From assembly GCF_009905375.1 (NCBI RefSeq), contig NC_133653.1:92801671-92865670 (forward strand): a stretch of DNA of 64,000 bases, given 5' to 3'. Positions 46,337 to 59,261 of this stretch are shown here, in pieces. How positions within the stretch are numbered: position 1 is the stretch's first letter; every line of letters begins with the position of its first letter. Origin of the DNA: Apium graveolens (lineage: Eukaryota > Streptophyta > Magnoliopsida > Apiales > Apiaceae). The notes under the pieces are model-generated. The model was not told the origin of the DNA. It did no database searches and saw only the letters and a program-made list of their open reading frames with translations. The position numbers and the translations under genes were made by a program.

Positions 46337-49300
46337 ATGGCACCTAAGGATTTGATCATCGATGGAGCCAAGTTCGTTCCCAACAACTATGCTGCAATTC
46401 TAAATCATGATGAAGCTCCGTCTGAGTTACATTTTGTGCAAGATCTTCTTGCACATAGTGAAATTGGGTATGCACTGACCCAGCCTTCCGTCTTTTCAAG
46501 CCAACAAGTTCTGACGTTTTGGCGGACTGGGCATTTTGATAATGGTGGTGCAACTGGTACTCCCAACATTGTTTTTGAAGTCAAAGATGATGTGCATGTG
46601 GTAACTCCTGGAACAGTTCGAAAGGCCTTACATTTACCAGAAGGCTGCATTTTCTCAACACCGGAGGAACCATTACTACAGCAGCTCATGGCCAGTTTGG
46701 GGTATGAGAGGAGTTTGGCTAAGCTTGGACAGTTGAAACGAGCACACATCAGAAAAGAATGGAGCTTCTTCTTCGACTGCATCACTAAAGCCTTCGGGAA
46801 TAAGTGTTCTAACTTTGATGCCATTCCTATAATGAGTCAGCACATCGGGTATGCTATTATTAACCAAACTCATTTTGATTTTGCAAGTGCTGTGATAGGT
46901 TTTATTGGGGATAGGATGACAGAGGATAGGAATGTTGTCTACTTTGCTAGATTTTGTCAGCTTATATATAATTTATGTTGTGCTGATGAACCCCAACCTA
47001 CCACTGACTTATACCCATCCTTTAAAATTGCTAAACAAACTTTTAATGACTTGGTAAATGCTGACCTTAAGAAAACGGTGGTTAGACCTTTACAGATTCC
47101 TCAGTCTGTAAAACAGATCCTGGTAAATGCTGATCCTCAAACCTATAGATCTGTTTATCCTGATGTACAACCTACCACCACATCTCAAACACCACACCAA
47201 CCATCAGAACAAACCATAGATACATCTATACCTCAACCCTCCTTCAGAACATATCTTAAAACATATCCCACACCTTCACAGACAGCTAACCCTTCATCCT
47301 CAGCACCTACTGTGAAGCCTTCATCTTCCAAGCCCAAGAGGACAAAGACTGTTCCACAGACACCACAGAAGAGAAGGAGGATTGTTCTGAGAGATGAGTC
47401 TGATAGTCAGGAACAGGTTTCTACATCAGAACCTGTTGTTATAGAAGCTGAGAAGGTTCCTTCCCAGAAGGATTCTGGAATTGGGGGATCTAAGCTTCTC
47501 AAAAGGCTTAGAAGAATGACTTCTGCTGAACCTCCCAAGGACTCCCCACCTTCAAAGAGATACAAGAAATAGAGAGCTAAAAGGCCAGCTTCAGATGATG
47601 AGGAAGCAGCAGCTAAGGAAGGAGATCAGGAATCTCTGATCTCAAAAGAACCAGAATTTGTTGAAGCTACTGCATCTCCTTCTTCATTGTCTCCAACTCA
47701 GGAAGCTGCTACAGACAAGGAAAACACACCATCTGTGTCTCCTGTACATGAAACTGTATCTCCTGTAGACCCAGGCAAAAGTGCTGAAATTGATATTCAA
47801 AACCTGGTTGTGCCTGAGGTTCTCAAACTCCAGAATTGTCTACTACACCTTCTCTGCATCTAGATGTTGATGATCAGAATATAGGTGAGCATCAGGATAT
47901 GGCTATTGATCAGAACTTGGAAACAGATCAGCACTTAGATGATGATGCTGAAGCCTCGATTGCTTCTCATACTGTTGTTTTATCAGAAGCTACTAATTCT
48001 GTAAGTTCTGATGCTGCAAATGCTGATGATACTGGTGATGCTGCTCCAAATGCAGATGCTGATGAAGCTGGTCCTTCAGGACATGCACCTCCACAAACTG
48101 TTTCTAAATCTGCACTAGTCAAGAAGTTTGTACGAGGAGAAGCACCAGTACCTTGGAGTGAAACTCCTAGAGGACAGGAGTGGACTAAGGAATGGAACTC
48201 GTTACCTTTGTTCCATCTGAAAAGATTCTTGCTGAGCACTTGGCAAAAGTTGATGAAATGTTAATTAATGATGATTTTAAGACACAGCTTCGAGTCACTG
48301 CATTGAGTACTAGACATCTGCAAGGTCTCCATTCAACAACTCATGCAGAGTTACGTCAAATTAAGGAAGAATTGCTCAAACAAGATATGACTAGGAAACT
48401 TGATAAGAAAAAATTCTTCCAACCTACCTTTGACAGAGTTGCTTACATTGAGAAGACCTAAGAGAAGCAACAGTCTCAGATTGATGATATTTTGAAACAT
48501 CAAGCTTCTCAGCAATCTCAACTCGATGAAATCCAAGCCTCAATGGAATTGCTTGTCTCTCTTCTCTTACCTGCTGATGCCAAAAAGGGGGAGAAAGTAA
48601 TTAAGTCCAAATGCAAAACTGATCAGACACTGAAGGGGAAGGATGATGAAAAAGATGACCAGGGAAACTCTGGAATGGGTGGAGGTCATGGTCAAGGTAG
48701 AAGTTTTTCATCAAGAAGAGCTGAAATTACAAGTCACAGGACAAGTTCTGATGCTGGAAAAAGAATTACTTCTGCTACTGGTAAAAGGATAAGTTCTGAT
48801 GAACTTTTGGATCTTGATGAAGAATTATCAAGACAGTTATTTCTAAAGGAGAATACAGGAATGGACTTGGAAAGTTTGATGGAAGAAGAAGCTAGACTTA
48901 AGTTAGAAAAAGTCAAATTTAAATCTGAAGCTTCGGTTGGTAAAAAGAAACTTCCAAAAGTCAAAGGCATTGTGATAAAGGAAAGAACAAATCCTGAAGC
49001 AACCAAGACTAAATCACAATTGCAGATAGATCCAAGGTCCAAGGGCAAAGAGAAAGTTGGTGAAACTATCAAGGTTTATGTGCCTCCTGTGAATGAAGAA
49101 ATTACTGTTGAAGATGGTGATCTTGCTCTGACTTCAAGAAAAATTAATAAGACAACCTCTGACATGGCTCAAGTTATTCAGGGTAAAGATAGAGTTAGTT
49201 CTGATATCTCAAAGAAGCAAGTAACCTCTGACATAGCTCAAGTTAACTTGATATCAGAAGATAAATCAAAGGAAACCTCTGACATTGCTCATGTTAAACC

Positions 49301-50081
49301 TTCAAAGATACTCCTACCAGGATTCACCAAAGCCAAACAGACTCAACCTTTGAAGATTGCTGCAAGTGGTTTTGAAGCAAGAGTGGTTACTGGAAAGGAA
49401 GCAAGAGATAAAACTGGATTGGGAAGTGCTGATGAAAGAAGAATACAGAACACAACCAATGATCCAACTTCCTTAAGTGAACCAGGTATTGGAGCAACTC
49501 CTGAAAGATTGAATCAACTAGAATCTGTACAGATGGTTTACCATACCTACTTGAAAGAACACATCTTGTTGTACTTCATGACAGATGGTAGGGTTTATCA
49601 TATAAGGGAAAATGCCATTCCACTGAAGTATTATGAAGAATTGGAACATGTGTTATTCTTACTTCAAGTGAATGACAAAATAACAGAAAGTGCTGCAAAC
49701 TATTTGAAGAATCAGATTCAGAGACAGAAAAGGCTTTATTCTGTTAAGTCTGACAGCACATATCTTCCAAAGTACAGAGATCACAAGTGTGATATTGTTG
49801 AGATGAAGCCTAACTCTGCTAAGATTATAACTACCTTTCTGGGTTACAGAGCTGTGGAATTCAATCTTGAGTCTGACAAGGCGTATTTGATCAGACTGGA
49901 TCAGGACATAAAGAAAGCTAAAATTAATGATCTCAGGGCTGCAATCTTTCAAACTGGTGAAGATTCTGCAGAACTTAAAGATGTTAAAAGGAGGATGATT
50001 GATGAACTTAGATATGCTGAGAAATGTTTGTTAAAGAACTATCTCAGAACAACTCCTGACATCAGAGAGATCAGAAGATGA
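46337..50081 (+). pseudogene. Element D ORF3 (env-position ORF), broken
   Basis: About 1,250 codons. 46337-47572 is open: a conserved N-terminal domain of about 230 residues (FWRTGHFDNGG, VRKALHLPEGCIF, DRMTEDRNVVYFARF), then a Thr/Pro/Ser-rich stretch and basic clusters (KPKRTKTVPQTPQKRRR). Stop TAG at 47570 (CAG in A), a deletion of about 70 bp with a frameshift near 47825, a frameshift near 48205 and a TAA at 48459 follow. 48492-50081 is again open for 529 codons, with Gln-rich coiled coil, Lys-rich and acidic segments and a conserved C-terminal domain (HILLYFMTDGRVYHIREN, LEHVLFLLQVNDKITE). No signal peptide or membrane helix seen. Position matches env-like ORFs of SIRE; biochemical role unknown. 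Confidence 0.78.
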
Positions 50082-50193
50082 AGCCAAGTCAAGATCTACA
50101 ACTGCTCAAATTCTAATATGAATACAGAATGAAGTTGTTATCAGAAGTTAAAGTTGGTAAAGCTTTAAGGACTGTAAGTTATGGTTATCTAGT

Positions 50194-50764
50194 TGATAGG
50201 GATAAATAAATCCTGATTATATAATTAATTATTACAGTTTGGGCTACAAGGCCCAATAAGAAGATGTATGATATTCATACCAAAAAGGTTAGCATGTTGA
50301 TCAGGCCTGGTAGACCAGATCAGGCCAGATGGAATAAAGAAGGCCCAAAAACCCTATATATTATTAATTAATTTCGTAATTAATTAATAAGGGAAAAATC
50401 AGCCATTGAGAAAAGTCCCGATACGGATATAAATCCTTGCAGATTAGCCTCAAGGGGATCTAAAAGGATAAGGAGTCAGTTTCCTACTTTTTAGGACTCC
50501 AAAGTCCATTCTAACTATGAGACTTGCCCACCAAGTCTCCTATACCAAGTCCTATTCAAGTACCCCCACATCTATATAAGGGGCCTCACCCCACAAATCA
50601 GAACTACGTTTTTTGGCTTGATTCTCTAATTCACAGAGATACGTAGGCATCTCGTAAAGGCAGAGTTAAGCTACGAAACAAGAGAGCAGCCATTAAAGGC
50701 CTTAAGCTCTCGAACCTTAGTAATAAATACAGCAATTATATATATTAGTTTTTAATCCATAACA
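50194..50764 (+). repeat. Element E 5' LTR
   Basis: 571 bp, TGATAGGGATAA to ATCCATAACA. Inverse-complement homologue of the 60431-60946 LTR, but visibly diverged (roughly 10% by eye) and with about 60 bp of extra or different sequence near 50260-50310. Contains TATATAAGG at about 50573. Confidence 0.9.
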
Positions 50765-50783
50765 TTTGGCACCGTCTGTGGGA
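50765..50783 (+). other. Element E primer-binding site
   Basis: TTTGGCACCGTCTGTGGGA directly after the LTR, a sequence typical at this position in Tat elements. I do not assign the tRNA. Confidence 0.8.
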
Positions 50784-50799
50784 AGGCACAACAACAACC

Positions 50800-52937
50800 A
50801 TGGCGAGAACACGGAGAACAATTGGAGCCCTGAAGGAAGGAACACCATCAGGGACAACCCAGGTGATTTCGTCAACCTTGGAGATTCCTCCCCACTCAAC
50901 TTATGCATCTACTCAAGGGGAAGCCCAGATAGGGGCAACTCAACCTCAGCCACAAGGGACGACTCCCCCGACTATTCAAGGTACGGATCCTCAAGTTCAA
51001 CAAGTACATGTACCTGTGACTTCTCGACCCGTCGGGTATGAATATTCAACTATTGTTACTACTAACCCCCTTATGGGATGCCCCTTTACCCCAAGGTTGG
51101 AGGAAGCGGACATGCTGGGCGAAGTGAAGCACGAGGGCAATCGACCCCCTATATACGAGGTTTGGCTCCTATCCCCGGGGATCGGGAATTTTCTGGTCCT
51201 TATACTGAGAGAGACTCCGAATCTTCGGATGATGAAGTAGCCCCTAGAAGGAGGCGTCTTGGCAAAGAGCCGATGGTCGATGGAAGACAACGCCCTCAAA
51301 GCACCCAAGGGGCGAATCCCCAAGAAGTGCAGGAAAGGATCAAGGCTCATGAGGCTGAAATCCAAAGGCTAAGGCGCGACTTAGAAGCTCACCAGGCCAC
51401 CAGACCCTAGATACCCCCTAGGGGGAGAAATCCTCCTCCTCTCATAGACCTGGATGGTCTGGTACGGAGAAGGGCTGTTGTCCCAAGAACTGATCCAAGC
51501 AATCTCCTTCCCCTTGGAGATCCTGATGATCCTACTCCTCCCTTCACTGAAGAGATAATGAATGTCCATATCTCAAGGAAGTTTAAGATGCCAACCATCA
51601 AAGCCTATGATGGCACGGGAGATCCCGCTAATCATGTTAGGACATTCTCTAATGCACTGTTATTGCAACCCGTGAATGATGCTATAAAGTGTTGGGCCTT
51701 CCCTCAAACCCTGTCGGGTATGGCTCAAAGATGGTACAGTCGCTTGCCCCCAAACTCTATTGGGTCGTTCAGAGAGTTAAGTCAGGCTTTTATTAAGCAG
51801 TTCATCAGTGGGAGAGTCCATGAGAAACGTTCAACATCTCTTATGAGTATTGTGCAGGGAGCAAAGGAATCTTTGAGAGATTACCTGAATCGTTTCACAA
51901 AGGAGGCTTTAAAAGTCCCAGATCTTGATGATAAGGTAGCCATGATAGCACTGCAACAAGGAACTAGGGATGAGTTTTTCAACATGTCCTTGGCCAAACG
52001 TCCCCCTGAAAACATGTTGCAGCTCCAGGAGAGGGCAGGGAAGTATATCAAGGTTGAAGAAGGCATGAGGAAGACCGTAGTAAGTAATGAGCCCACTGGA
52101 AGCAAGAAGCGGAAAACTGATTTGGAGTATATTGCTAAGGACAAGTATCCTAGAACCGAACAAAATTCTGATTCAACCCCCAAGAAGGGAGGACTTGGGC
52201 AAAAATTCACTGAATACGCTAAGCTGAATGCTCCTAGAAGCCAGATTTTGATGGAGATCGAGAAAGATAGAGATATTCGTTGGCCTAAGCCCTTGAAGGA
52301 TGATCCCGCCAAGCTAGATAAGAGCAAGTATTGCAGATTTCACAAAGAAGTTGGCCATGACACCGATGAGTGTAGGCAATTGAAAGACGAAATTGAGTTT
52401 CTGATTCGAAAAGGAAGATTGAACAAGTATACTGGAGAAGGAGGGGATAGAAACAACAACGTGAGAAGAAACTTCGATGACCGAAGGAGAGATCAAGAAG
52501 ATCAGGGGCGAAATCCCCAACCTAGGGGACCAGTGATAAATTCAATTTTCAGAGGACAACGTCCACAAGGGTCTGTGATCAACACAATTTTTGGAGGACC
52601 AACTGCTGCAGGGTTATCCAAGAACTCCAGGAAAGCGTATGCTCGAGAAGTTATGCATATTGTTGGGGAAGACCCGAAGAGGGCTAGGACAGGAGTAACA
52701 ATATCTTTTGATGATTCTGATCTGGAGGGTATAAAATTTCCCCATGATGACCCGTTGGTCATAACCCCGATAATAGGGAACAGCCCGGTAAGAAGGGTCC
52801 TTGTGGATAATGGAGCTTCAGTGGACATTTTGTTCCATGATACCTTTTTAAGGATGGGGTATAATGACTCCCAATTGACCCTAACCGACATGCCGATATA
52901 TGGATTCGCAGGAGTGGAATGCCCCGAGAAGGAATAA
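50800..52937 (+). pseudogene. gag: Element E gag and protease start, broken
   Basis: Probably starts at ATG 50800 (MARTRRTIGALKEG), 17 bp past the primer site. A frameshift between about 51080 and 51240 and a TAG at 51408 break the N-terminal part. From 51558 it is open: Retrotrans_gag core (AIKCWAFPQTLSGMAQRWYS, FIKQFISGRV, YLNRFTKEAL), a Lys-rich stretch and a variant zinc knuckle CRFHKEVGHDTDEC (about 52330). The protease active site VDNGASVDILF is near 52805-52840. The frame is lost at 52937 by a one-base change, and the protease continues from 52919 in another frame. Confidence 0.87.
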
Positions 52938-55900
52938 TCAAGTTGCCCACAACCATAGGACAGGAACCAAGGCAAGCAACTCAGATGTTGGACTTTTTGG
53001 TGGTGAAGGCTAGTTCGACCTACAACGCTATCATGGGAAGAACAAGGATACATGCCTTTAAGGCAGTCCCTTCTTCTTATCATTCAGTTATGAAATTTCT
53101 GACTCGAGATGGGATTGGAGAAGAAAGAGGAGATCAAAAAATGGCAAGAAGCTGTTATGTGGCCTCTTTGAGGGAAGATGGAGTCGGGGGGCAGGTTCTT
53201 CCTATTGAAGATATGGATGTCCGAGAAAATGATGAGAAGAGAGGAAAGCCAGCAGAAGACTTGGTTTCGATTCCTTTAGACCCCGAGAATCCTGAGAGGA
53301 TGACTTTCATTGGAGCCACATTAGAGGAGCCCCTTAGAGGGAAGTTGGTGAAATTTTTGCAAGAAAATAGTGATGTATTTGCATGGTCAGCAGCTGATAT
53401 GCCAGGCGTAGACCCGAAGCTGATTACTCATAAGTTAAACGTGGATCCAAGCAGGAAGACAGTGAAATAAAAGAAAAGAAATTTTGCCCCCGAAAGACAA
53501 GAGGCTATAAAACAGGAAGTAGAAAAGCTCTTAGAGGCTGGTTTCATTGAGGAGATTCAATTTCCAGAATGGTTAGCAAACCCTGTAATGGTGAAGAAGG
53601 CTAATGGGAAGTGGAGGATGTGTATAGAATTCACTGACCTGAATGATACATGCCCTAAAGACTCTTTTCCATTGCCAAGGATTGATACTTTGATTGATGC
53701 CACTGCTGGGCATGAGATGCTGAGTTTCATGGATGGATTTAGCGGATATAATCAGATTAAGATGCACAAGGATGACATTCCAAAGGTATCATTTATCACT
53801 GACTTTGGTGTTTATTGTTATCTTGTTATGGCGTTTGGTCTTAAGAATGCAGGAGCCACCTATCAAAGGTTGGTAAATAAAATTTTTAAGGATCTTATTG
53901 GTAAGACTATGGAAGTCTATGTTGATGACATGTTAGTCAAGAGTCTAGTAAAGACTGATAATATAACCCATTTGAGGGAAGCTTTTGAGGTCCTGAGGTA
54001 CCACAAGATGATGTTGAATCCTACGAAGTGTGCTTTCGGAGTGGGATCTGGGAAATTTTTGGGATTGATGGTCTAAAAGAGAGGAATTGAGGCTAACCCC
54101 GATAAAATAACGGTAATCCTGGACATTGAAACACCAAAAACTGTTAAGGATGTTCAGAAGCTCACAGGAAGAGTTGTTGTGCTGGGACGATTCATCTCCA
54201 AGTCAGGAGACAAGTGCCTATCATTCTTTAAGTCATTAAAAAATATTAAGGACTTTGTATGGAGCGAAGAAAACCAGAAGGTTTTCGAAAAACTGAAGCA
54301 ATATATGGCGCAGGCCCCATTGTTGGCCAAGCCAGTTTTGAGTGAAGTTTTATTCTTGTACTTGGCTGTTTCAGAGAGTGCCTTGAGCGCAGTGTTGGTT
54401 AAGGAGGAACTGAAAGTCCAGAAACCCGTATACTATGTCAGCAAAATTCTGCATGGTGCTGAATTGAATTATTCAACTATTGAGAAATTTGCTCTAGCAT
54501 TGGTAATGGCTTCGAGAAAGCTGCGTCCTTACTTTCAGGCTCATCAGATTGAGGTGCTAACAAATCAGCCACTGAGAAATATCATTCACAGTCCCAAGGC
54601 AAGTGGGAGATTGATTAAGTGGGCAATAGAGCTGGGAGAGTTCGATCTCAAGTATAAGCCGCAAACGGCAATAAAAGCCCAGGCGCTAGCTGACTTCATG
54701 GTGGAGTGTACCATACCCAACCAAGAAGTCGGGGGGCAGGGAGATACCACACCACAAGACAAGGGAGTCGATAATGGGGACAAAGAGAAGGATGATAAGG
54801 AGAAAGAATATTGGGTTCTCTATTTTGATGGAGCATCAAAAACAAACTCCAGTGGAGCAGGATTGGTTTTGCAAAGCCCTGATGGGTTCTTAATTGAGTA
54901 TGTTATGAAGCTAGACTTCCCAACCACAAACAATGAGGCAGAATATGAAGCCCTGATAGCTGGCCTTGGCCTAACTGGAACACTTAGAGTTAAAAACTTA
55001 AAGGTCCGTGGGGACTCGAAGCTGATCATATCCCAGGTAAAGGGAGAATTTGAGCCAAGGGATGATACAATGGCTAAGTATGTCTGCCTAGTAAGGGCTG
55101 TGATGACCCAATTTAATGAATGCCATGTTGAGCGCATTCCAAGGGAAGAAAATGCTAAGGCAGATGTGTTATCAAAGTTTGCTTCATCTGAGATAGAAGA
55201 AAGTTCAGGAAGTGTGTATTTCCGTGTTTTGAAGATAAGAAGCATAGATGTTAAGCTTGTGGCTCCTATAGGCCTGGGGACGTCATGGATTGATCCTATT
55301 AAGGCTCACATTCAAACCGGTTGGTTGCCAAGCGATGCAACCGAAGCACGGAAGTTAGTTATTCGGGCACTAAGGTACTCTTTGATAGATGGGATTTTAT
55401 ACAAAAGATCTTTCGTGGTTCCTTACTTGAGGTGTCTCAGGCCCGATGAGGCACGCTTGGCTCTTGAGGAAGTGCGTGAAGGTATTTGTGGGCAACACTT
55501 GGGGGGCAGGGCCTTGGCTCATAAGATAACCCGTTTAGGCTTCTATTGGCCAGAAATGATGGCCGATGCCAAAGAATATGTGAAGAAGTGTGATCGCTGT
55601 CAAAAGCATGCACCAGTTGTTAGACAACCCCCCGAGATGCTGACCTCTATCAACTCGCCTATTCCCTTTGCTATGTGGGGGATGGATATTCTAGGGCCTT
55701 TCCCTATGGCCACGGCACAAAGGAAGTTTCTTATGGTAGCCATTGATTATTTCACCAAGTGGATTGAAGCCAAACCCTTGGCCAAGATCACAACTAAGCA
55801 GGTTGCATAATTCCTGTGGGAAAACATTATGTGCCGATATGGAATTCCCCGTATCCTAGTCACCGACAATGGAACAAAATTCAACAACGAGGAATTCAAG

Positions 55901-56518
55901 AAATACTGTAAAGAAAATGAGATTGAGTTACGGTTCAACTCTGTGGCTCACTCGCAAGCCAATGGGCAAGCTGAGGTAGCAAATCGAATAATCCTGGATG
56001 GACTAAGAAAGAGGATCGAGAAGTCAAGAAATAATTGGGTGGATGAGATACTTCCCATATTATGGGCCTATAGGACTACCTGTAGAGTCACGACAGGAGC
56101 AACTCCCTTCATGTTGGCATATGGGGCAGAAACAGTAGTTCCCGTGGAGATATCACATTCCTTCCCAAGGATTTAGGCTTTCAATACAGAGGAAAATGAA
56201 GAAGGGCAGAGGTTAGCCCTGGATCTAATCGATGAAGTGTGAGATAGGGCACATGCAAAGATAGTAGAATATCAGAAAAAGGCTTCATTCTACTACAACC
56301 TAAGGGTTAAAGAAAGGTTTTTCAAACAAGGTGACCTAGTCTTGAGAAAGATAGAAGCTTCTGGTGTAGGACAGAAAGGAAAGCTTGCCCCGAATTGGGA
56401 AGGGCCGTACAAAGTCAAGAGCGTTCAGGGTAGAGGAACCTACAAGCTGGAGACTATGGATGGTTTTGAAGTCCCGAGAACCTGGCATGCACAAAACCTG
56501 AAGGTTTACTATGTGTAA
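52919..56518 (+). pseudogene. pol: Element E pol (protease end, RT, RNase H, integrase), with in-frame stops
   Basis: One frame throughout. The end of the protease domain (STYNAIMGRTRIHAF) is followed by a linker, TAA at 53468, and RT (WRMCIEFTDLNDTCPKDSFPLP, DGFSGYNQI, YVDDMLVKS). TAA at 54074 follows, then the connection domain and Gypsy RNase H (LNYSTIEKFALALVMASRKL). A second, archaeal-type RNase H (YFDGASKTNSSGAGL, NNEAEYEALIAGL, RGDSKLIISQV) is a Tat hallmark. Integrase carries its zinc region (GICGQHLGGRALAHKI, CDRCQKH) and core (DILGPFP, VTDNGTKF, QANGQAEVANR), ending at TAA 56516 with a chromodomain-less tail. Further stops at 55808, 56174 and 56240. Confidence 0.9.
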
Positions 56519-56911
56519 GATAGTCGAAGTACGATTCTCACTTATCATTATGACAAGTAGGTTTAAAGCACCTTGAAGCTTTGCTTGCGTAGGATTTTAT
56601 ATTCCAGTAGAATTTACATTGTCTAGTTATTCTTGATTAGGGTCGAACCCATGCTTTGGAAAACCAGACTTCATATTAAAGAGTTTGAAATTATTTCAAC
56701 CTAAGGATGTTTAAAGTTGTGATAATACCTTGTGTGGTGCACGTTTCACAAATCAAAGGGACAATTAGTTCAAATGCATATTAAGTATTGGAAAGATAAA
56801 GTAGAAAGAGGCAAGTAAGGAAAGTAGCATATGAAATAACCCCGAAGGTTAACAAGTTCTGACATAAACAAAGTTCACATATTGTCTAAAAAGAAGATAT
56901 ACATAAAAAAC
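56519..56911. other. Convergent intergenic stretch between pol and the antisense gene
   Basis: About 390 bp with no ORF, between the 3' end of pol (plus) and the 3' end of the antisense gene (minus). Likely holds the polyadenylation signals of the antisense gene. Confidence 0.5.
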
Positions 56912-58921
56912 TTAGGCCTCGGAAGGCTGGGATTCTTCGGAACCACTATCCGAAGTCTCCTCGGACGTCTCAGTCGTCCCCTCAGAAGTCCCCGTAGAGG
57001 TTCCATCAGAACTGCCTTCGGATGCTTTGGATGATGCGGGAGACACTGGATTCTGAGGCGCAACCCTTGGAGGCTCTTCCACCCTAACCTTCTTCACAGC
57101 AGGCTCAGAGTTTTCTTCGGAAGAAGTCTCCTCCTCCCCAGAGCTGGACTCGAGTTCTTTCCTCTTGTGGCCTTGGCTCCCTGAAGGGTCGTCTTTGATC
57201 AGATCAGCGAGCTTGTCAGTAACACCCCCAAGCTCTGGAACTCGTACAGGGCAAGGAAAGGAGGACTGCTCGAGGACTTCTGGAAATTCATCTTGGATGG
57301 CCTCCACCGCAGCATCCCAGCCTTCTTTATAGCTAACTGGGTGTAGGAGAGCATCATGCTCCACCATCAAGTCCTTGAACTCCTGAGTGTCCATCCAGCC
57401 GTCAAAGGCTTTATCCTTCTGAGCCTTCAGGATAACATTTTCAGCCCGGGCCATTTCCAGGTCAGATGTGGAAGAGGCAAGTTGAGCTTCAAGGGCTTCT
57501 ATTCTCTGGTTGGCCTCCTCCAACTTTTTATTAGCGTCCTCCAGGCCAACCTTCCAAGCCTTGGCTTGGTGAATCGCCCCTTGAAAGTGGGCGTTAGCCT
57601 ACAAGAGAAGCAGCAAAAGTATGAGAAGAAAATTAAAAAGGGCAAGTATGAAGGGCATAGGAAAAGGACGTACCGTCGCTAAAGCCTAGGCTCCGAAAAG
57701 CTCATTCCCCTCTAAGTCCTGTTGAAGGACAAAGTCTTGATAGTCCACCGGGGAGATGGAATGCTTAGACCATTCCTTGGCAAGCGCCGTGCTGCCAACG
57801 ATTGAATCCTTCACCGGATCCCCCATGCAGGTTGAAAATAGGCCCCTGGCCTTTGCTTGGTGCGCAAAACTTGGCTGGGGCCTTCCTCGCCTGGTTCCAT
57901 TACTTGGAGGAGGAACTCAGGGAAGCGATCACCAAGGCGCGGGTCTTTAAAGACCTTTCTAGCCCGCTTCATCCTGGTTGTCTCCAGGTCTTTAGGCTTG
58001 GTAGCCTCCTCAATCTTCTCAGCCACTGCAACAAGTGAGATAAGTAAGTTGAAGAATCAGCGGAATAGAAAATGAAGGAAATAAAAAAGAAATATAAGGA
58101 AGGAAACTTACTTTTCTTAGGGACGGGAGAGAGGCCGCGTTCTACAAGAACGGTCTCCCGGATAAGGTCCCAAGAATGGGAAGTCCCATTATCTTGCGTA
58201 AGGAGGTTGAAAGCTCTAGCCTCCTCCTCAGACAAAGTTATATCGTTTGGGCTCCCATCGACGGCAAGCCCAAAGGACGATCGAAATAGGGTGCCCCAAT
58301 CTCCACCCTCCCAAATGACGAACAAAAAATCTTTCTTCCACCCCAAGTTGTTGTCAGGGATGGACTTCCCGTTCACAATATGGGGAATAGTAGGGCACTG
58401 GTTTAGAGAAACCCAACCCGGACTTTTATCAGGGCTGTTTTTGAACTGGAAAATCTTTCTGAAAATGGCAACGGAAGTGGGGACATTGTGCTTGGCACAT
58501 TGTAACAGATAGCACAGAATAAGCCTCCAAGAATTAGGGGGAGTTGGCAAGGGCTGATGCCCACATCAGCCAGTAAAAGAGGAATGAACGGATGAAAAGG
58601 GAGTCTGATACCTGCCCTTAGAGTATCCCTATAGACGCATAATGCGTCCTTCTTCCACTGGCAGGCCCTATCGGCCGGACCTGCAAGAACCAGCTTGAAA
58701 GGTTCCTTGATTTTGAAGCAGCTGCTCAACTTTTCCAGCTCCTTGGGATCCCGCAAAGCACTAATATGGTCGTGCGCGTCCAGATGCGCATCAGACGGGT
58801 ACTCGTCCCCTCGAATATTGATCATGTCCATTAAGGAAGTGTACCTCGTTCGAATAGGGAATTCATTGGACTTTCTAGCCACGTTCATCTTGGTCAAGCG
58901 AGTCATTTTCTTGTCAGCCAT
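56912..58921 (-). pseudogene. Element E antisense gene (Tat additional ORF), three exons, broken
   Basis: Minus-strand gene downstream of and convergent with pol. Exon 1 58921-58112 starts MADKKMTRLTKMNVARKSNE; the RAGIRLPFHPFIPLLLADVG segment resembles Pfam's 'putative gypsy type transposon' domain (from memory). Intron 58111-58026 (GTAAG...GCAG), exon 2 58025-57674, intron 57673-57599 (GTACG...GTAG), exon 3 57598-56912 encoding a coiled coil and an acidic Ser/Thr/Glu-rich tail ending EESQPSEA. Compared with F it has lost one base near 58545 and one near 57815, and has a TAG near 57688. Antisense extra ORFs at this position are known in Tat elements; function unknown. Confidence 0.75.
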
Positions 58922-59143
58922 CTGAAAAAAGGGCACATAGACAGGTTATCTTAAAAGGGCACACAATGGAAAAGTAGACACAAGAAGTAAAGGGAGGGAT
59001 TTTACCTGAAGAAGTGCTCCTAAAAAAAGGCTTTGAGCTCCGACTTGCTGTTATTGCTCTGAGAATCTTAGCAGGAGGAGAAAGAAGAAAAACTTAGAAA
59101 TGAGAAAGTGAGCAGTAGTAGCCTCTCCTCACTCCTTTATATA
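58922..59143 (-). promoter_or_regulatory. Promoter, 5'UTR and 5'UTR intron of the element E antisense gene
   Basis: TATATAAA on the minus strand at 59136-59143, a leader ending CTTCAG, and an intron 59005-58922 (GTAAAA...TTTTTTCAG) whose acceptor directly precedes the ATG. All parts are matched in F at 62442-62665. Confidence 0.65.
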
Positions 59144-59261
59144 AGAGGAAAAGGGAAGTTGAAGGGAAAAAAGCCCATGAAGGATAAAGGCCCAAAGAAA
59201 AAAAGCCCAGAAAAAGGAATATTCCAGAATATTCCAAGGAATTCTAGAGAATTCGAAATCA

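Larger units (their letters stand above)
37538..50193 (+). mobile_element. Element D: SIRE-like Copia, 3' end cut by element E
   Basis: Plus-strand copy of the family of A: 5' LTR, primer site, gag, pol, spacer, small ORF, ORF3 and the first part of the 3' untranslated region. It stops at 50193, where E begins; by comparison with A about 170 bp of tail plus the 3' LTR should lie beyond E/F, outside the window. Gag-pol has the same length as in A and no frameshifts, only stops. The 5-bp flank before the LTR is CGCCA. Confidence 0.93.

Noticed and set aside
51881..52327. Minus-strand 148-codon frame opposite element E gag
   Set aside because: Antisense shadow of the conserved gag; no domain and no promoter.
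56912..57523. Host gene on the minus strand between pol and repeats of element E
   Set aside because: Same gene recurs in F at the equivalent position inside a related element, so it belongs to the transposon, not the host.
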